Positions 43,386-53,722 are shown, counted from the first letter of the stretch. The stretch: DNA of 64,000 nt from Acanthosepion pharaonis (GCA_903632075.3 CAHIKZ030005207.1:730001-794000); one strand, 5' to 3'. The notes: a model not told the origin generated them from the sequence alone. Numbers and translations are program-made.

Positions 43386-43855
43386 TGTGGCCGAGTTATG
43401 GGTGCATGGCTGAGGGGTTAGAACATTTGCTTTCTGACCATAAGACCCAGGTTTGAATTTCACCATGGTTGATTTGTCAGTAAGGAGACTTCCTGATGTT
43501 ATCGATCTGGAGGGGGATGATCCCAGTGTATGGCATCTTTGGAAAGTGCCTGAAAACCACACCACAGGTTGACCCAAGCCTTGTGATTTAAATAGGGTAG
43601 ATGGAACACTGGGACTGTCAGTCACAAGTCATTGTGACCGAGTGTTTAAGTGTGTTGGTATTGTTCAAATTGTTGATCATGCTAGATAATATGCTTGATT
43701 CCAGAAACTGTAACTAAGGTCTTCTCAGCATAGTTGCAGTATAAACCACAGTTTGGCTCTGTGGGTGTTGAACAAACACAAATGTGCCTGAGTGAGAGGG
43801 ATTGGCTCGCCGCCCTAGTAGATGGGTGTCTTTGAATATGAATAGCCATCTATTA
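43386..43855 (+). mobile_element. SINE family 2 (tRNA-like head), plus copy
   Basis: Head: a TGGCTGAGGGGTTAGAACAT A-box segment (43408-43427), anticodon-like GCTTTCTGACCATAAGA, and B box AGGTTTGAATTTCACC (43448-43463). Body: TGGTTGATTTGTCAGTAAGG, GGAAAGTGCCTGAAAACCAC, GACCGAGTGTTTAAGTGTG, AGAAACTGTAACTAAGG, GCATAGTTGCAGTATAAACC. The 3' end is a TAGATGGGTGTC stretch near 43820. GC is higher than the surroundings. The inverse copy is at 35985-36355. Confidence 0.7.
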
Positions 43856-43968
43856 TATCATTATATAAAATACAGGTACACATTCTTCTGCATTTGTATT
43901 GCTCTTTCTAATATCAATACAAATGCAGAACTAATTTTAATCTTTAAAATTTTTTATCTATATGATTC

Positions 43969-43979
43969 CCCCCCCCCCG
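43969..43979. repeat. Poly-C tract
   Basis: A ten-base C run ending in CGC, unusual in this AT-rich window; the other is at 31701-31710. Confidence 0.85.
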
Positions 43980-43989
43980 CAAAAAAAAT

Positions 43990-44765
43990 TATCCTGGTCA
44001 AATTAAGCATCATACCATTCTATTAATATATATTTTTTCCTAAATTTTCTTAATGAGTAAATTTTATCTCGGATATGTAATATTTATCCAGGTTTATATA
44101 TCTCTTTGAAGATATTATAGAATAGAATACATGGAAAATGCTTGATTATAATATAAATTAAAGAACAGGAAAATAGAACAGTATCATTTTAAATTTTAGA
44201 AGTCAGTTAATTAAATATTAAAAAAAAATTAATTAGAGAAGAGAAAGAGAAAGTGACAAGAAAAGAAAAAGAAAAAGTTTAAAATGATCAATTGATTACA
44301 CTTGATTATTGATCCCATGTATCAGATATCTGTTTGTCTGGAGAGATTCAGAGATCAATATTTGGAAATGTTAATTTGTAACTTTGAGAACTCTGATTTG
44401 GGGAAGGTGTAGAATTGGAAGTGGACTCAGATGCTGCAAGGTGGATTCCCTTGGGGCAGGATGGACCAAGAAAGCTCAATAAAACTAATATGAGTATTGG
44501 CTTTTTTTTTATATATTTTACATAATAAAAATATATTTTTTGATGCTATTAGTTTTTCTTTCTTTTTTTTTTAGTGTGAAAACTTGGCTTTTATAGTGTA
44601 GCAAAAAATATATTTGCAATAATATATGTTTTGTGAAATAAAGTATGTTGAAAATTGGCATATATATATATATAAACTTATATTGAGATAGTGAGTTTTC
44701 ATTACACTAATCAGTATATAGATAAAATATAGTGAAAATTGGTATATATAACTTTGTATGTATCT
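43990..44765. other. No recognised feature
   Basis: AT-rich DNA with short (TA)n at 44661-44672 and a GA-rich patch at 44236-44280. Nothing further recognised. Confidence 0.5.
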
Positions 44766-44769
44766 GAAC

Positions 44770-44806
<37 letters not shown>

Positions 44807-44945
44807 TCATCCACAGATGGACTGTTTTGCTTTATTACAGCTCATCAGTGTGGCTAGACATGCGATTGCTTCAAGCTGGGATCAAATCCCAAGTGATTTG
44901 ACATCAGTCAGGTACTGTCACCCATAGGCCATCAGTGCACACTAC
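44770..44945 (-). mobile_element. Hammerhead/tRNA-like composite, family vii
   Basis: (TA)n and (GA)n mark the left edge. On the minus strand a tRNA-like module (A box TGGCCTATGGGTGACAG; B box GGGATTTGATCCC) precedes CACA-CUGAUGA-G, stem II GCU..AGC, AAAAC and a UGUGG that can pair with CCACA. G12 of GAAA has become A. The module order tRNA-like then hammerhead is the same as in family i, though the sequences are different. Confidence 0.5.
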
Positions 44946-45209
44946 AAAGAAAGGGGATTTTAATGCATCATATACAAGATATAAGCATTACTGAGTACTA
45001 CTATTAATCAGTAGTAGCCGAAAAGTTCCCTTTCTTCCAAAATGCTCAACTCACAAAAGGATGTGTCTTTGGGCAGTAATCCCTCTTTTATACAAGTTTC
45101 ATTTAAGATAACTAATAAAGTACTGCGATTAAGCTTTGTTAAAATTTTTCTTGTGTATGTACAAGTGTTTTCTTTTCTGGACACAAAGTTTATAAAAACT
45201 GTTTAAAAG

Positions 45210-45270
45210 TTCTGCATTTCCAAGTACTTTTGGCTATTCTTTTAGCCATTACCAAGGATGATTTTTATTT
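45210..45270 (-). mobile_element. Hammerhead-like remnant, family ii
   Basis: The minus strand has a 5 bp stem II (GGCUA, loop AAAGAA, UAGCC), then AAAAG and UACUU as in family ii. The CUGANGA strand is lost (CUUGGUAA). Confidence 0.4.
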
Positions 45271-45479
45271 TTTAACTGAATCTGTGGTTTTTTATGTATG
45301 TATCTGAACTTATAGAAATGTTTTATTTTCCAAACATGGTCAGCATGTTGTGGCTGTGTTCATAGTCAATGTTGGTTATTGTTGTCTTTTCTTTTTTTAT
45401 TATTTGCATTTCCATTGTTTTTAATCTTTTTTTTACATGTGGATGAAGCTTGTATGAATGCAAGAAAAATTAAATAAAA

Positions 45480-46390
45480 AGCTTAATCACAATACCTTGT
45501 AAGTCGTGTTTAATGAAACTTGTGTGTATATATATATATATATATAAAAATTTTTGCTACAACTTGTGACATGTGAGAATTCTTTCCCCCTTCCCAACCT
45601 ATAAATCTCATCATCTATCTTTACAATCTCACTACCCCCATGACCCTCACTAGTAATAACAGACCTGCCTAACAATTTTACACTTATAAAAATTTTAGAT
45701 TTAAGTTTATTTTCATAAAAAGTTTTGCACATTGTGGAATCAGACAGAGATTGGGTTTTTGCTAACAATACGATTTCCACTGGAAAATATCCCATCTACA
45801 AAAACATCTCTCAGCAAGTAATTTCCATTTCTCTGTTTATTCCTTGGTCCATTGATGAAGGACACGGGCATATCCAAAAATTCCTGACTTAGAACCTTTC
45901 TCTTTGTACTTCACTTCAGTCATATGCTTAATAATTAATATTTAATAAATGTTTATCATATTGATCATGTTGGTACCCTTTTGTTTTTCCTTGTTTTATT
46001 AACTAACCTATCTTATATATATATATGTGTGTGTGTGTGTCTCCGTGTGTTTTTGACCTGACAAAGAACCACTTCCTAAAAGGATTCTGATGATTGTTGA
46101 GAAATGGTTTGAGCTGAGATCTTTCAGAAATATATATATATATATATGGTATAAAATGACAATTAGAAAAAAATCTTAGATTTTAACAACGTGTTTCTTC
46201 TTCTGACTTTTTCAAGGCAAAAATGAAATTGAAATGTTTCTGTTGTTATAGTTACATTAAAAAATCCAAATTTAAAAAGATAGGCGCTTCTGTCTAAGCC
46301 TTTTTTTCTGGTTAATGTAAATTATCTTTATAGTAAGGGATTTTTTTTCTTTCTTTTTTGATCTGGGAATTTAACTATATATATATATAT
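45480..46390. other. AT-rich stretch with short TA/TG repeats
   Basis: (TA)n at ~45529-45545, 46015-46030 (followed by TGTGTG), 46131-46147 and 46376-46394. The 102-codon minus-strand frame ending here has no recognised domain; I leave it uncalled. Confidence 0.5.
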
Positions 46391-46392
46391 AT

Positions 46393-46555
46393 ATTGTTAA
46401 ATATAACAGACAACAAATGTCTATTATGTTTGATTATGCACCATTCTAAGCTTCATATAGTTTCGGGAGAAAATAAAGACAAAAACTGTCCAACATTTGG
46501 ATATTTTTTATTATGCTGTTCCTCAATCTAAGCTTTCAGCTCACATGAGCTCAAC
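46393..46555 (-). mobile_element. Hammerhead-like repeat, family ii (copy of 24596-24800)
   Basis: Same order of GTTAAATATAACAGACAA, TCTATTATGTTTGAT, CATTCTAAGCTT, GACAAAAACTGTCCAA. At the right end the minus strand has a GAGCUCAUGUGAGCU stem II and GAAAG. The CUGANGA strand is cut off by the mariner junction near 46550. Confidence 0.55.
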
Positions 46556-47126
46556 TGCATCCCACTCAAATAATCAAGGAGGTTGTAGTTTGGGAAGTTA
46601 GGTGATCAAATGTAAGTGGGTACATGGTCACAGAAATTGTATAACTGCAATGACTGGGTTCTCCTGCTTGTATGTATGGTACAGAGTCCTGTTGCCAGAC
46701 AGGGTGTTTCAGGAGCAAACCTCTTGACCCAGGGTAGCACTATCTTCTCAAGACACTTGATGTACGCCTCCATGTTGAGTCTGAGGCCCTCAACAATAAA
46801 TTTGGGAGTTCTTATAAGAACTATAAGAGTGATTTTTCTGAGTTACTGTACCTTCATAATCACCATTAGATTCACACAACTCTTTCTGAATCCTTTGCAC
46901 AGTCCTCAGATTTATGCCCCAAAACTTTGAAATGTTCATATTGGAACTTCTGGTGTGAATGCCAAGCAGTACAGCACAGCATGCCGTTTCCAAATTTCTG
47001 GCATAGGGAATTGCATCATAGTGCTCTTTTTCTCACAGACCTGACTATCATGTGCAGTTAACAAAATCAAAAACAAACAATGTGCATGTGCGAAAATAAA
47101 TATGTAAAATACTTACCCATCACACC

Positions 47127-47130
<4 letters not shown>
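46548..47130 (-). mobile_element. mariner-like family 2, right part
   Basis: Collinear with 35055-35640 (CTCAACTG..ATCAAGGAGG to TACTTACCCATCACACCCT). The left ~270 bp and left TIR are missing. The minus strand keeps N-terminal SSNMNISKFWGINLRTVQRI and QKELCESNGDYEGT, then scattered middle residues. The right TIR ends directly against a (CT)n tract. Confidence 0.75.

Positions 47131-47200
<70 letters not shown>
47130..47200. repeat. (CT)n-(TA)n compound microsatellite
   Basis: About 18 CT units, then about 16 TA units, starting at the mariner's right end. Confidence 0.95.
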
Positions 47201-47202
<2 letters not shown>

Positions 47203-47348
47203 TTCAGTTATGCTATGTCTATAGGTAAAAGTGTTATTTGATACAGCATATGTAAATATAAAAGGGGATACTGAGGTCAACACCAACCCTGAAATTTGCA
47301 TTCAAGCATGAAACAGACTAAAGCCACTCAGTTCTGACCTTCATGTCA

Positions 47349-47424
<76 letters not shown>

Positions 47425-47475
47425 ATGGATTAGTGGTGTTAATAAATGCAATTTAACAGAGCTACAAACTATATA
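47201..47475. repeat. Family v remnant plus long (TA)n
   Basis: 47240-47350 resembles the right arm of the 58.8 kb palindrome (GTAAATATAAAAGGGGATAC, GCATGAAACAGAC, TGACCTTCATGTCAAC). It is followed by ~34 TA units at 47353-47421. Confidence 0.6.
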
Positions 47476-47820
47476 TTAACTCTTTCACTGCTACTTATTT
47501 GCCCAGTGCTGACCCCATCCGGCCAGCCATTTTTAAAGAAAATGCCAAATTTCAACCTACATATTTTATTACATAGGAAACTGGCACCAGTGTGTTTTAC
47601 AGCATTCCATTTTCATGGATATACCTGGGAATGACTTACTAGATCAGTAATGGGTATACACATGATATCTTTTGAAGCATTGTCCTTTGTGATTTTACAA
47701 TAGATGGCGCAACGGGACACTCATAACAGCGGTATGCAAAAAACGTAGGTTTCCGTACTTAGGCAGCTGGAGCTAGATAAGAAAAACAAAGATCTCTGTA
47801 GTTAGCAGCGGAAGTGTTAA
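47476..47820. mobile_element. piggyBac-like MITE (345 bp including TTAA ends)
   Basis: TTAA occurs at both boundaries (47476-47479 and 47817-47820). Internal ends CTCTTTCACTGCTA and the inverse of the right end CACTTCCGCTGCTA match at 11 of 14 positions. TTAA target duplication and a C(C/A)CTTT-type terminus are hallmarks of the piggyBac superfamily. The interior (GCCCAGTGCTGACCCCATCC, AGATGGCGCAACGGGACA) is GC-richer than the flanks and has no ORF. Confidence 0.65.
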
Positions 47821-47844
47821 TAAATATAAATTCTTTTCCTTACT

Positions 47845-47897
47845 TGCAACATGATAATGAGTTTCATTCACAATGCAATCTTCAGGTGTTGAGTTAA
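47845..47897 (-). mobile_element. Hammerhead-like core
   Basis: Minus strand: CUGAAGA (47879-47885), a short stem II around AUUGUGAAU, GAAAC, then AC..GU with a 10 nt loop and U. Stem I pairing was not found. It lies 25 bp from the piggyBac-like end. Confidence 0.4.
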
Positions 47898-48010
47898 GAC
47901 TGACCATTACCTAATTTAAATTTTGTTAAATAAATCTGTTTGTTGCAATAATGAGGCAGTCCATGTTTTATACCTAGATTGTGTTGTTTCTCTCTTTTTT
48001 TTATTTTGTG

Positions 48011-48014
<4 letters not shown>

Positions 48015-48042
<28 letters not shown>
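48015..48042. repeat. (TA)n microsatellite
   Basis: About 13 TA units at the left border of the palindromic hammerhead element. Confidence 0.95.
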
Positions 48043-48045
<3 letters not shown>

Positions 48046-48262
48046 GAAAAATATATGGAAAAACAAAAATCCGAATATGCAAATATGCTGTTTTAATGTT
48101 ATTTCAATGTCAACATCAGACGTTTCGGTCTAGTAGACCTTCTTCAGGACATAGTTATTAAAACATAATTAACATTAGACGATATTCAAGACAACATGAA
48201 ATAACATTAAAACAGCATATTTGCATATTCGGATTTTTGTTTTTCCATATATTTTTCTTCAT
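48041..48262 (-). mobile_element. Palindromic element with the best hammerhead (family iii)
   Basis: Arms 48041-48110 and 48192-48262 are a ~70 bp near-perfect inverted repeat (left: AATCCGAATATGCAAATATG). The ~80 bp between them carries, on the minus strand, AUGUC, CUGAAGA (48140-48146), A, GGUCU-ACU-AGACC, GAAA, then ACGU-CUG-AUGU, U, GACAU. So stem I is 5 bp, stem II 5 bp and stem III 4 bp (with one G:U), with all core bases present and cleavage expected after U17. The extra A after A9 is shared with the other families. Confidence 0.7.
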
Positions 48263-48293
48263 ATTGTCGCATTTATATCCATATATTTGCTTA

Positions 48294-48295
<2 letters not shown>

Positions 48296-48335
<40 letters not shown>
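48296..48335. repeat. (TA)n microsatellite
   Basis: About 19 TA units to the right of the palindrome; the element is bracketed by TA arrays on both sides. Confidence 0.95.
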
Positions 48336-48337
<2 letters not shown>

Positions 48338-48924
48338 TGAAAAAAGAGTGAAAGCTATTTGAAAATTCAGGTGTTAGAATTTGTCCTGTCTTTAAATGAG
48401 TATATTTTTAAAATCTTGCTCTTAAAACAGTTTTTTTTTTCTTGAAGCCCTCTATATAAGGAAATTACAATCAACACTAAATAAAATTAATTAGGAGTAT
48501 AGAATCAATGTTTTAAAATGTCTATGACAGCAAGGTTTTAAAGTACCTAAATTGTAACTTCTGAAAATATTAAAGTTATAACAGCAATGTTTTAAAATAC
48601 TTAGTTCTAATTCTTTTAAAAATTTACAAATATAATTTAAGTTACTCCCTTGATAAGATTAATTTTTAAATCAACAGCACACATTTCATGAGCATTTACA
48701 AAACATTCACAACTATCTATTACATTAGTTTTTGTCTCAGCAATTCACTCTTGACGATGATCTTAGATGAGCTAGAAAGTACTTGAGAAAATTAATAGAA
48801 TGAGAAAAACTATGGTAACTTCCTTAATGAGTTTAATGGCAACATTAAGAACACGATCCATGAATTTTAAATGATTAAAATAAAAATAAACATCTTAATT
48901 ATTCAACAAAACATGCTTGAATAT
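48336..48924. other. No recognised feature
   Basis: AT-rich DNA; short repeated AATGTTTTAAAAT.C motifs near 48510 and 48582. No gene. Confidence 0.5.
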
Positions 48925-48971
48925 ACATGTATGTATGTATGTATGTATGTATGTATGTATGTATGCATGTA

Positions 48972-49005
<34 letters not shown>
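48925..49005. repeat. (GTAT)n-(TG)n-(TA)n compound microsatellite
   Basis: About ten GTAT units, then TGTGTG, then about 14 TA units. The open frames here read VCMYVCMY and YIYIY. Confidence 0.95.
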
Positions 49006-49619
49006 ATGCAAGTCTTCTTAATAGGTATGTCACAGTATGTCCAATATAATTATCAAAGAATGTGAAATTTGTCATTGAAATAGAGATTTTAAGAGGTGAA
49101 TTGAACCAAGAACCCTTAATCACCTCTTTGTGTAAGTGCGTGTGTCTCTGTGTGTATATATATGTATATATATATGTGTGTGTGTTTGTAGGTGTAAATT
49201 TATTTAGAAGATGTGAGTTTTCATTCTCCCATGTATATATACAAGTAAATGTGTATTTGTATTTAAGAATATGCGACAACAATCCTGTGTGTCCTTATAC
49301 GCAAGACAAACCAGCAGTGTTATTTTCACCTGATCAGTATTGAACGACTGAAAACATTCCAGATCAATATCTATTAACAATCAATAAAATAAAGAAAAAC
49401 AATATTCCCCAAAATAATTTAGTGTTAATGAAATGAAGCACAATCAATGCAAATATATATTTTCTTAAATACCTGAAATGTTCAATAGTCCTCCACAAGA
49501 ACTGCAGGTTTCACTGCTTTTATTTATGATAAAAATATACGAAAAACCATTTAAAGGTGGAGAAAAGGTTTTGTTCTGAAAATATTTATAAAGAATAATC
49601 TGTTTTTTGTTTTTTTTTT

Positions 49620-50459
49620 AAATAGTTTTTGTTTTTCACATAGGGGACAAATTCCAGATACCAAAACAAAGACAAATGTCCATATAAGCATACTTCTGCA
49701 AATCCTTCATTTTTAAGTTATTAAGTTTAAAGAAAGTTTATGGTAGATGGCGCTGTGCTGCCATACAGACTAGGTTATATTTGTCATTCATGTACATTTG
49801 TGTCTAGTCTGTCTTCTACATTTTACATGTGTAGTTGTGAGTTAACTGAGAAGTGTTCCATTTAGCAATGGCAGGATATTCATATTGTGAACAGGCAGAT
49901 ATGATTTTTACATATGACTGTGCAAATGGTAATAGATGTGAGGCTGCACGGCTGTGTCAGATTGCATTTCAAGGCCAAAGGCAGCTGAGTCATCCTACCT
50001 TAGCTGCTGTTTATCATCATGATGCTGAGACAGGATCTGTGGCACTATAATCTATAGATTGAGGAAGGCCGATATTTGCTCATACGCTTGACCACAAAGA
50101 ACACATTCTACAACAAATGGAATTTTAGGTGACTTTCTGGTAGGTCCATATGTTCTCCCAACATGTCTTACAGGAACGGTCTATAGAGACTTTCTTTCGA
50201 ACACACTTCCTAACCTGTTAGAGGATGTACCCCTGCTAATAGTAATATGCATGGGGCTCCAGCACATTTTAGTTATATTGTTTACAATGCACTGGCTGAC
50301 ATGGCCCATATGTTCCCCTAACCTTTAACAGTATCTACCGTAAACTTTAAACCTAATAACTTGAAAACGAAGAATTTTCAAACATGTCTAAATGAACCTT
50401 TGTCCTTGCTTTGGTGTGAGGAACACACCCCGAATTTTGTAAAAGTACTTTTGATACAC

Positions 50460-50463
<4 letters not shown>
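49620..50463 (+). mobile_element. DUF4817-type mariner transposon, deleted
   Basis: Long TIRs (~130 bp): 49640-49755 matches the inverse of 50335-50455 (AAGTTATTAAGTTTAAAG and CTTTAAACCTAATAACTT). The plus strand encodes MAGYSYCEQADMIFTYDCAN, GNRCEAARLCQIAFQGQ and RQLSHPTLAAVY (49868-50047), the DUF4817 N-terminal helix-turn-helix region. After a deletion come DFLVGPYVLPTCLTGTVYRD, FLSNTLPNLLEDVPL and MGLQHILVILFTMHWL (with GAPAHFSYIV in another frame): the middle of the DDE domain. The C-terminus is missing here; the 17.8 kb MITE holds a C-terminus of the same group. Confidence 0.8.
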
Positions 50464-50497
<34 letters not shown>

Positions 50498-50623
50498 CAA
50501 ATTTTTCAGTTTTTGCTACTTTAAAATACAAAGAATGTTCAGTATGGGAAAAGGTTATGTAAATATTATAATAGATATATATTCTTGCATATGTTTACAT
50601 ATCTATATATGTTTATGTCTGGG

Positions 50624-50689
<66 letters not shown>

Positions 50690-50795
50690 ACATTCTCAGC
50701 ACACCCTGTTCTTCATGCACATGTCTAGTTGCATAAACAGCATTTTAGTCCAATGATGTCTGAAAGGATGAAACATGTCACCCGTATATTTTAAA
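50463..50795 (+). mobile_element. Hammerhead-like repeat, family vi, copy 1
   Basis: (TA)n at 50463-50494 and 50629-50681 flank a segment (GCTACTTTAAAATACAAAG, TTTACATATCTATATATG, TTCTTCATGCACATGT) repeated at 53095-53370. Near the right end: AAUGAU, GUCUGAAAGGAU hairpin, GAAAC, then palindromic AUGU and C. This looks like a decayed CUGAUGA..GAAACAUGUC hammerhead on the plus strand (50742-50778). Confidence 0.5.
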
Positions 50796-50879
50796 ATAAA
50801 ATAATTTTCATTTTCCACATTCTCCACCAACCTACTTTGGATTAATATAACTAAATATCCATATATCTATCTCACCCTG

Positions 50880-51350
50880 CTTCTTCTTCTTTTTTTTCTA
50901 TGTGCTGTGTCCATTTAGGGCATATGCGATCAAGACTCAGCACAATTTCCTGTCCTTTGTAGCTCTTAGTAAATGTGTCTTTTTGCTATCTCCCCTAATC
51001 CCTACTCTGCTAATCATTTACACAAAGTTATTAGGTAGTTAATGCACATTTTTCCTCTCTCCATATTTCCTATGTATTCTTTGAGTGTCAATTTTTCTAA
51101 GCCCACCTTCCCCATTATATGTCCTCAAAATCTCTCTTTTTGATATTAAGTAGAAGTGTCCTTTTTGTTTACATTTTCTCTAAAACTTTATCATCACTCA
51201 CATATTCAGTCCATGGTATCCTCAGGATCCTTCTGTAGAACCACATTTCTGTTGCATTGGGTCTCTACTTTATCAATAAGAAGATTGTTCAACATTCACT
51301 GCCATATAAAATGACTGATATTACATAAGATTTTACCACTATTTTCATTG
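50880..51350 (-). pseudogene. LINE family A fragment
   Basis: Minus-strand C-terminal portion: from the right YGSECWTI-like, WFYRRILRIP (inverse of GGATCCTTCTGTAGAACCAC), then GHIMGKVGLEK-like and the terminus near 50915. Closed by stops. Confidence 0.65.
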
Positions 51351-51730
51351 TTTCTAACAAAACTTTCCTGTTTATATATATATAGTACAGATAATCGATC
51401 TGTTGGTGGATCCTAGTAATATTAGTTATTAAAACTGATCCACAGAGAACTCAACCCCTTGGAATAAGATACCTTACACCCCTACTAATCACTAACACAA
51501 AGCCATTCTCAATAACAAGGAGTCTACCAGAGGAGGACTGACACTGAAAATAAATTTAAAACAATGCTTCGAGACAGACACTTAGGGGCTGATGATAGCT
51601 GCATACAGAAAAGCTTGAAATAGACTATGTTGAGGTAATTTTTGCTTTTTGCTGTAAAAAATATATTACATTAGATTTCACTACTATTTTCATTGTTTTT
51701 AACAAAATTTTCCTGTTATATATATATATT
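51323..51730 (+). mobile_element. Insertion flanked by ~60 bp direct repeats, with hammerhead-like core
   Basis: 51323-51385 (TTACATAAGATTTTACCACT to TTCCTGTTTATATATATA) recurs at 51667-51729 with a few changes. Between the repeats lies ~280 bp, including GGGGCUGAUGA (51587-51597), an AGCU..AGCU stem II and GAAAU on the plus strand. The direct repeats are LINE family A sequence, so the insert sits inside the LINE with an unusually long target duplication or a tandem duplication. Confidence 0.5.
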
Positions 51731-52930
51731 TTTATTTCTTATAACTATAAATGTTATTTTTAGTGAGTACACATGTTTGAGTTGTTATATGTGTTTTTAT
51801 TAAACAGTGAACTTTTAATAACTTGGCTAAATTGAGAAGTATAGAGAAAGAGAAAGAGAGAGAGACATACACACGCACACACACACACATATATACACAT
51901 ATACATAAACATGATGGGATAGAATGGCTGATATGAAAAGACTGAGAAAAATAAATGTAAACAGACTGATAAAGACAGACAAGCATATAGATTATTAGAC
52001 ACATACGTAGAATGCAGATAAACAGAAAAAAGTACTTCTCTGAATTTTAAAGTGGTCTGTGCCATTTATTTAGAATATTTCTCCAAGACGTCATTATAAA
52101 CATAAAATCAAAATACCTCAGTGTGTCATCAATCAGTCTCCAACAACTCTCTGTTTCAAATCATGAAACATCCAAAAAGTTTTAACTTATTCAACAATAA
52201 TATTAGCTCTGTAGAGTCCTGATTTTCTTCACCTCATCTTGAACTTAATGACTGGATATAGAAAACATGGTAGAAAAATAACATTCTCAATTCATCTACC
52301 ATATTTAATAAGAAAGAAAGAAAGAAACTAAATGCCCATGGTAATTTCTAATATCTGATTTTTATTCTTAGCAGTTTACAAATATGTCATAATCACAATG
52401 TTTGGCCCATGAAAATGTTAACATTATATGACATTTACCTGTAATCAGACCACAAGGTTTTCAAATTGTCTCAATCAGGACTGGAATCAATAATGAAAAA
52501 AAGCCCATGAATTTTAGAAATTAGTAAAAATACACATAAAATACACTTTCCTTTATGAGTACAAATAATGTGATTATTTATAAAATTAAAGAATCATAAG
52601 ATAACAAAAAAGCAGTGATGTTTGATCTAAAGCCTTGGGTGTGTCACAGAAATATTTGTTTTGGTAATGATTCAAAAAAAGTCAACATATAAATAGATAA
52701 TGGCAATATTACAAAAGAATTACCTTCTTTTTTGTTGTTGTCATCAAATACTTATTGATTCTGCAGGTGATAATCTTTTATATTTTAATCTTTTATTTTT
52801 CAGGTGATAATCTATGATGAAATGACCTGTGGTCGTTTCTGTGGCAGATTTTTAAACAAAACTTGAAACATACTTTGATATCAACAAAAATAGCCACATA
52901 CACCCAGATATGCAATTGTATATGATTAGT
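51731..52930. other. No recognised gene; GA/CA simple repeat
   Basis: A (GA)n-(CA)n compound run at ~51847-51892 and GAAAGAAAG at ~52311-52325. Otherwise AT-rich DNA without a family match. The 90 and 101 codon minus-strand frames at 51732-52065 are driven by the CA/GA run. Confidence 0.55.
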
Positions 52931-52931
52931 T

Positions 52932-52935
<4 letters not shown>

Positions 52936-52981
<46 letters not shown>
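52936..52981. repeat. (TA)n microsatellite
   Basis: About 23 TA units. Confidence 0.95.
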
Positions 52982-52984
<3 letters not shown>

Positions 52985-53094
52985 TGTTTATGTTTTTATA
53001 TAATTTTAGTGTTTTAATATATGTATCTATAGATATTCTTATAGATGTATGTATACATGTGTATGTTCATGTATTTATAAATATATATAATTTG

Positions 53095-53210
53095 AACGGA
53101 TTTTGCAGTTTTGCTACTTTAAAATACAAAGAATATTGAAAAGGAAAAATGTTATATAAACATTAGAATATATATACTAGCTTTTCTACATATCTATATA
53201 TGTTTATGTC

Positions 53211-53265
<55 letters not shown>

Positions 53266-53357
53266 TCTCAGCATACCCTCTTCTTCATGCACATGTGTAG
53301 TCACATAAATATAAACATCACTTTAGTACAATGAAGTCAGAAAGGATTGATCATGCC

Positions 53358-53394
<37 letters not shown>

Positions 53395-53395
53395 A
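53095..53395 (+). mobile_element. Hammerhead-like repeat, family vi, copy 2
   Basis: Direct-orientation partner of 50500-50790 about 2.6 kb away, with (TA)n at 53215-53262 in the same internal place and (TA)n at 53355-53395 at its right end. The ribozyme part is decayed (AAUGAAGUC, AGAAAGGAUUGAUCAUGCC). Confidence 0.55.
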
Positions 53396-53473
53396 ATGTA
53401 TGAAAAAAAGTGGAAAAAGTTTTTTGTGATGTATTTCAAAGAATGTTCTTGATATATAAAAATATATATTGGC

Positions 53474-53478
<5 letters not shown>

Positions 53479-53515
<37 letters not shown>
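53479..53515. repeat. (TA)n microsatellite
   Basis: About 18 TA units followed by GAAAGAGAAAGAGAG. Confidence 0.95.
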
Positions 53516-53518
<3 letters not shown>

Positions 53519-53720
53519 AGAGAAAGAGAGATAATTTTTCACTTACACTCTACTCTCAATATGTCTCTTTTTTCTCTCTAGGTAAATGCATCTGTATATG
53601 TCTGTTAACATATGTTCATGCGCATTGAATTTTGAATATAAAATTTTTAAGTTACAAGCAGATATATGCATCTAAATATGTTTATTTGCATCTTTACTTA
53701 TATTAGATCTTTCCATATCT

Positions 53721-53722
53721 AT

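Noticed and set aside
46085..46130. CTGATGATTG stretch as another hammerhead
   Set aside because: CUGAUGA is present but there is no pairing stem II followed by GAAA.
49853..50050. 65-codon DUF4817 frame as a separate small protein gene
   Set aside because: It lies inside a TIR-bounded mariner with DDE-region remnants directly downstream.
52795..52860. CTATGATGAAATGACC..GGTCGTTTC as a hammerhead
   Set aside because: A good hairpin (TGACC/GGTCG) follows, but the core reads CUAUGAUGA and the 3' strand is UUUC instead of GAAA.
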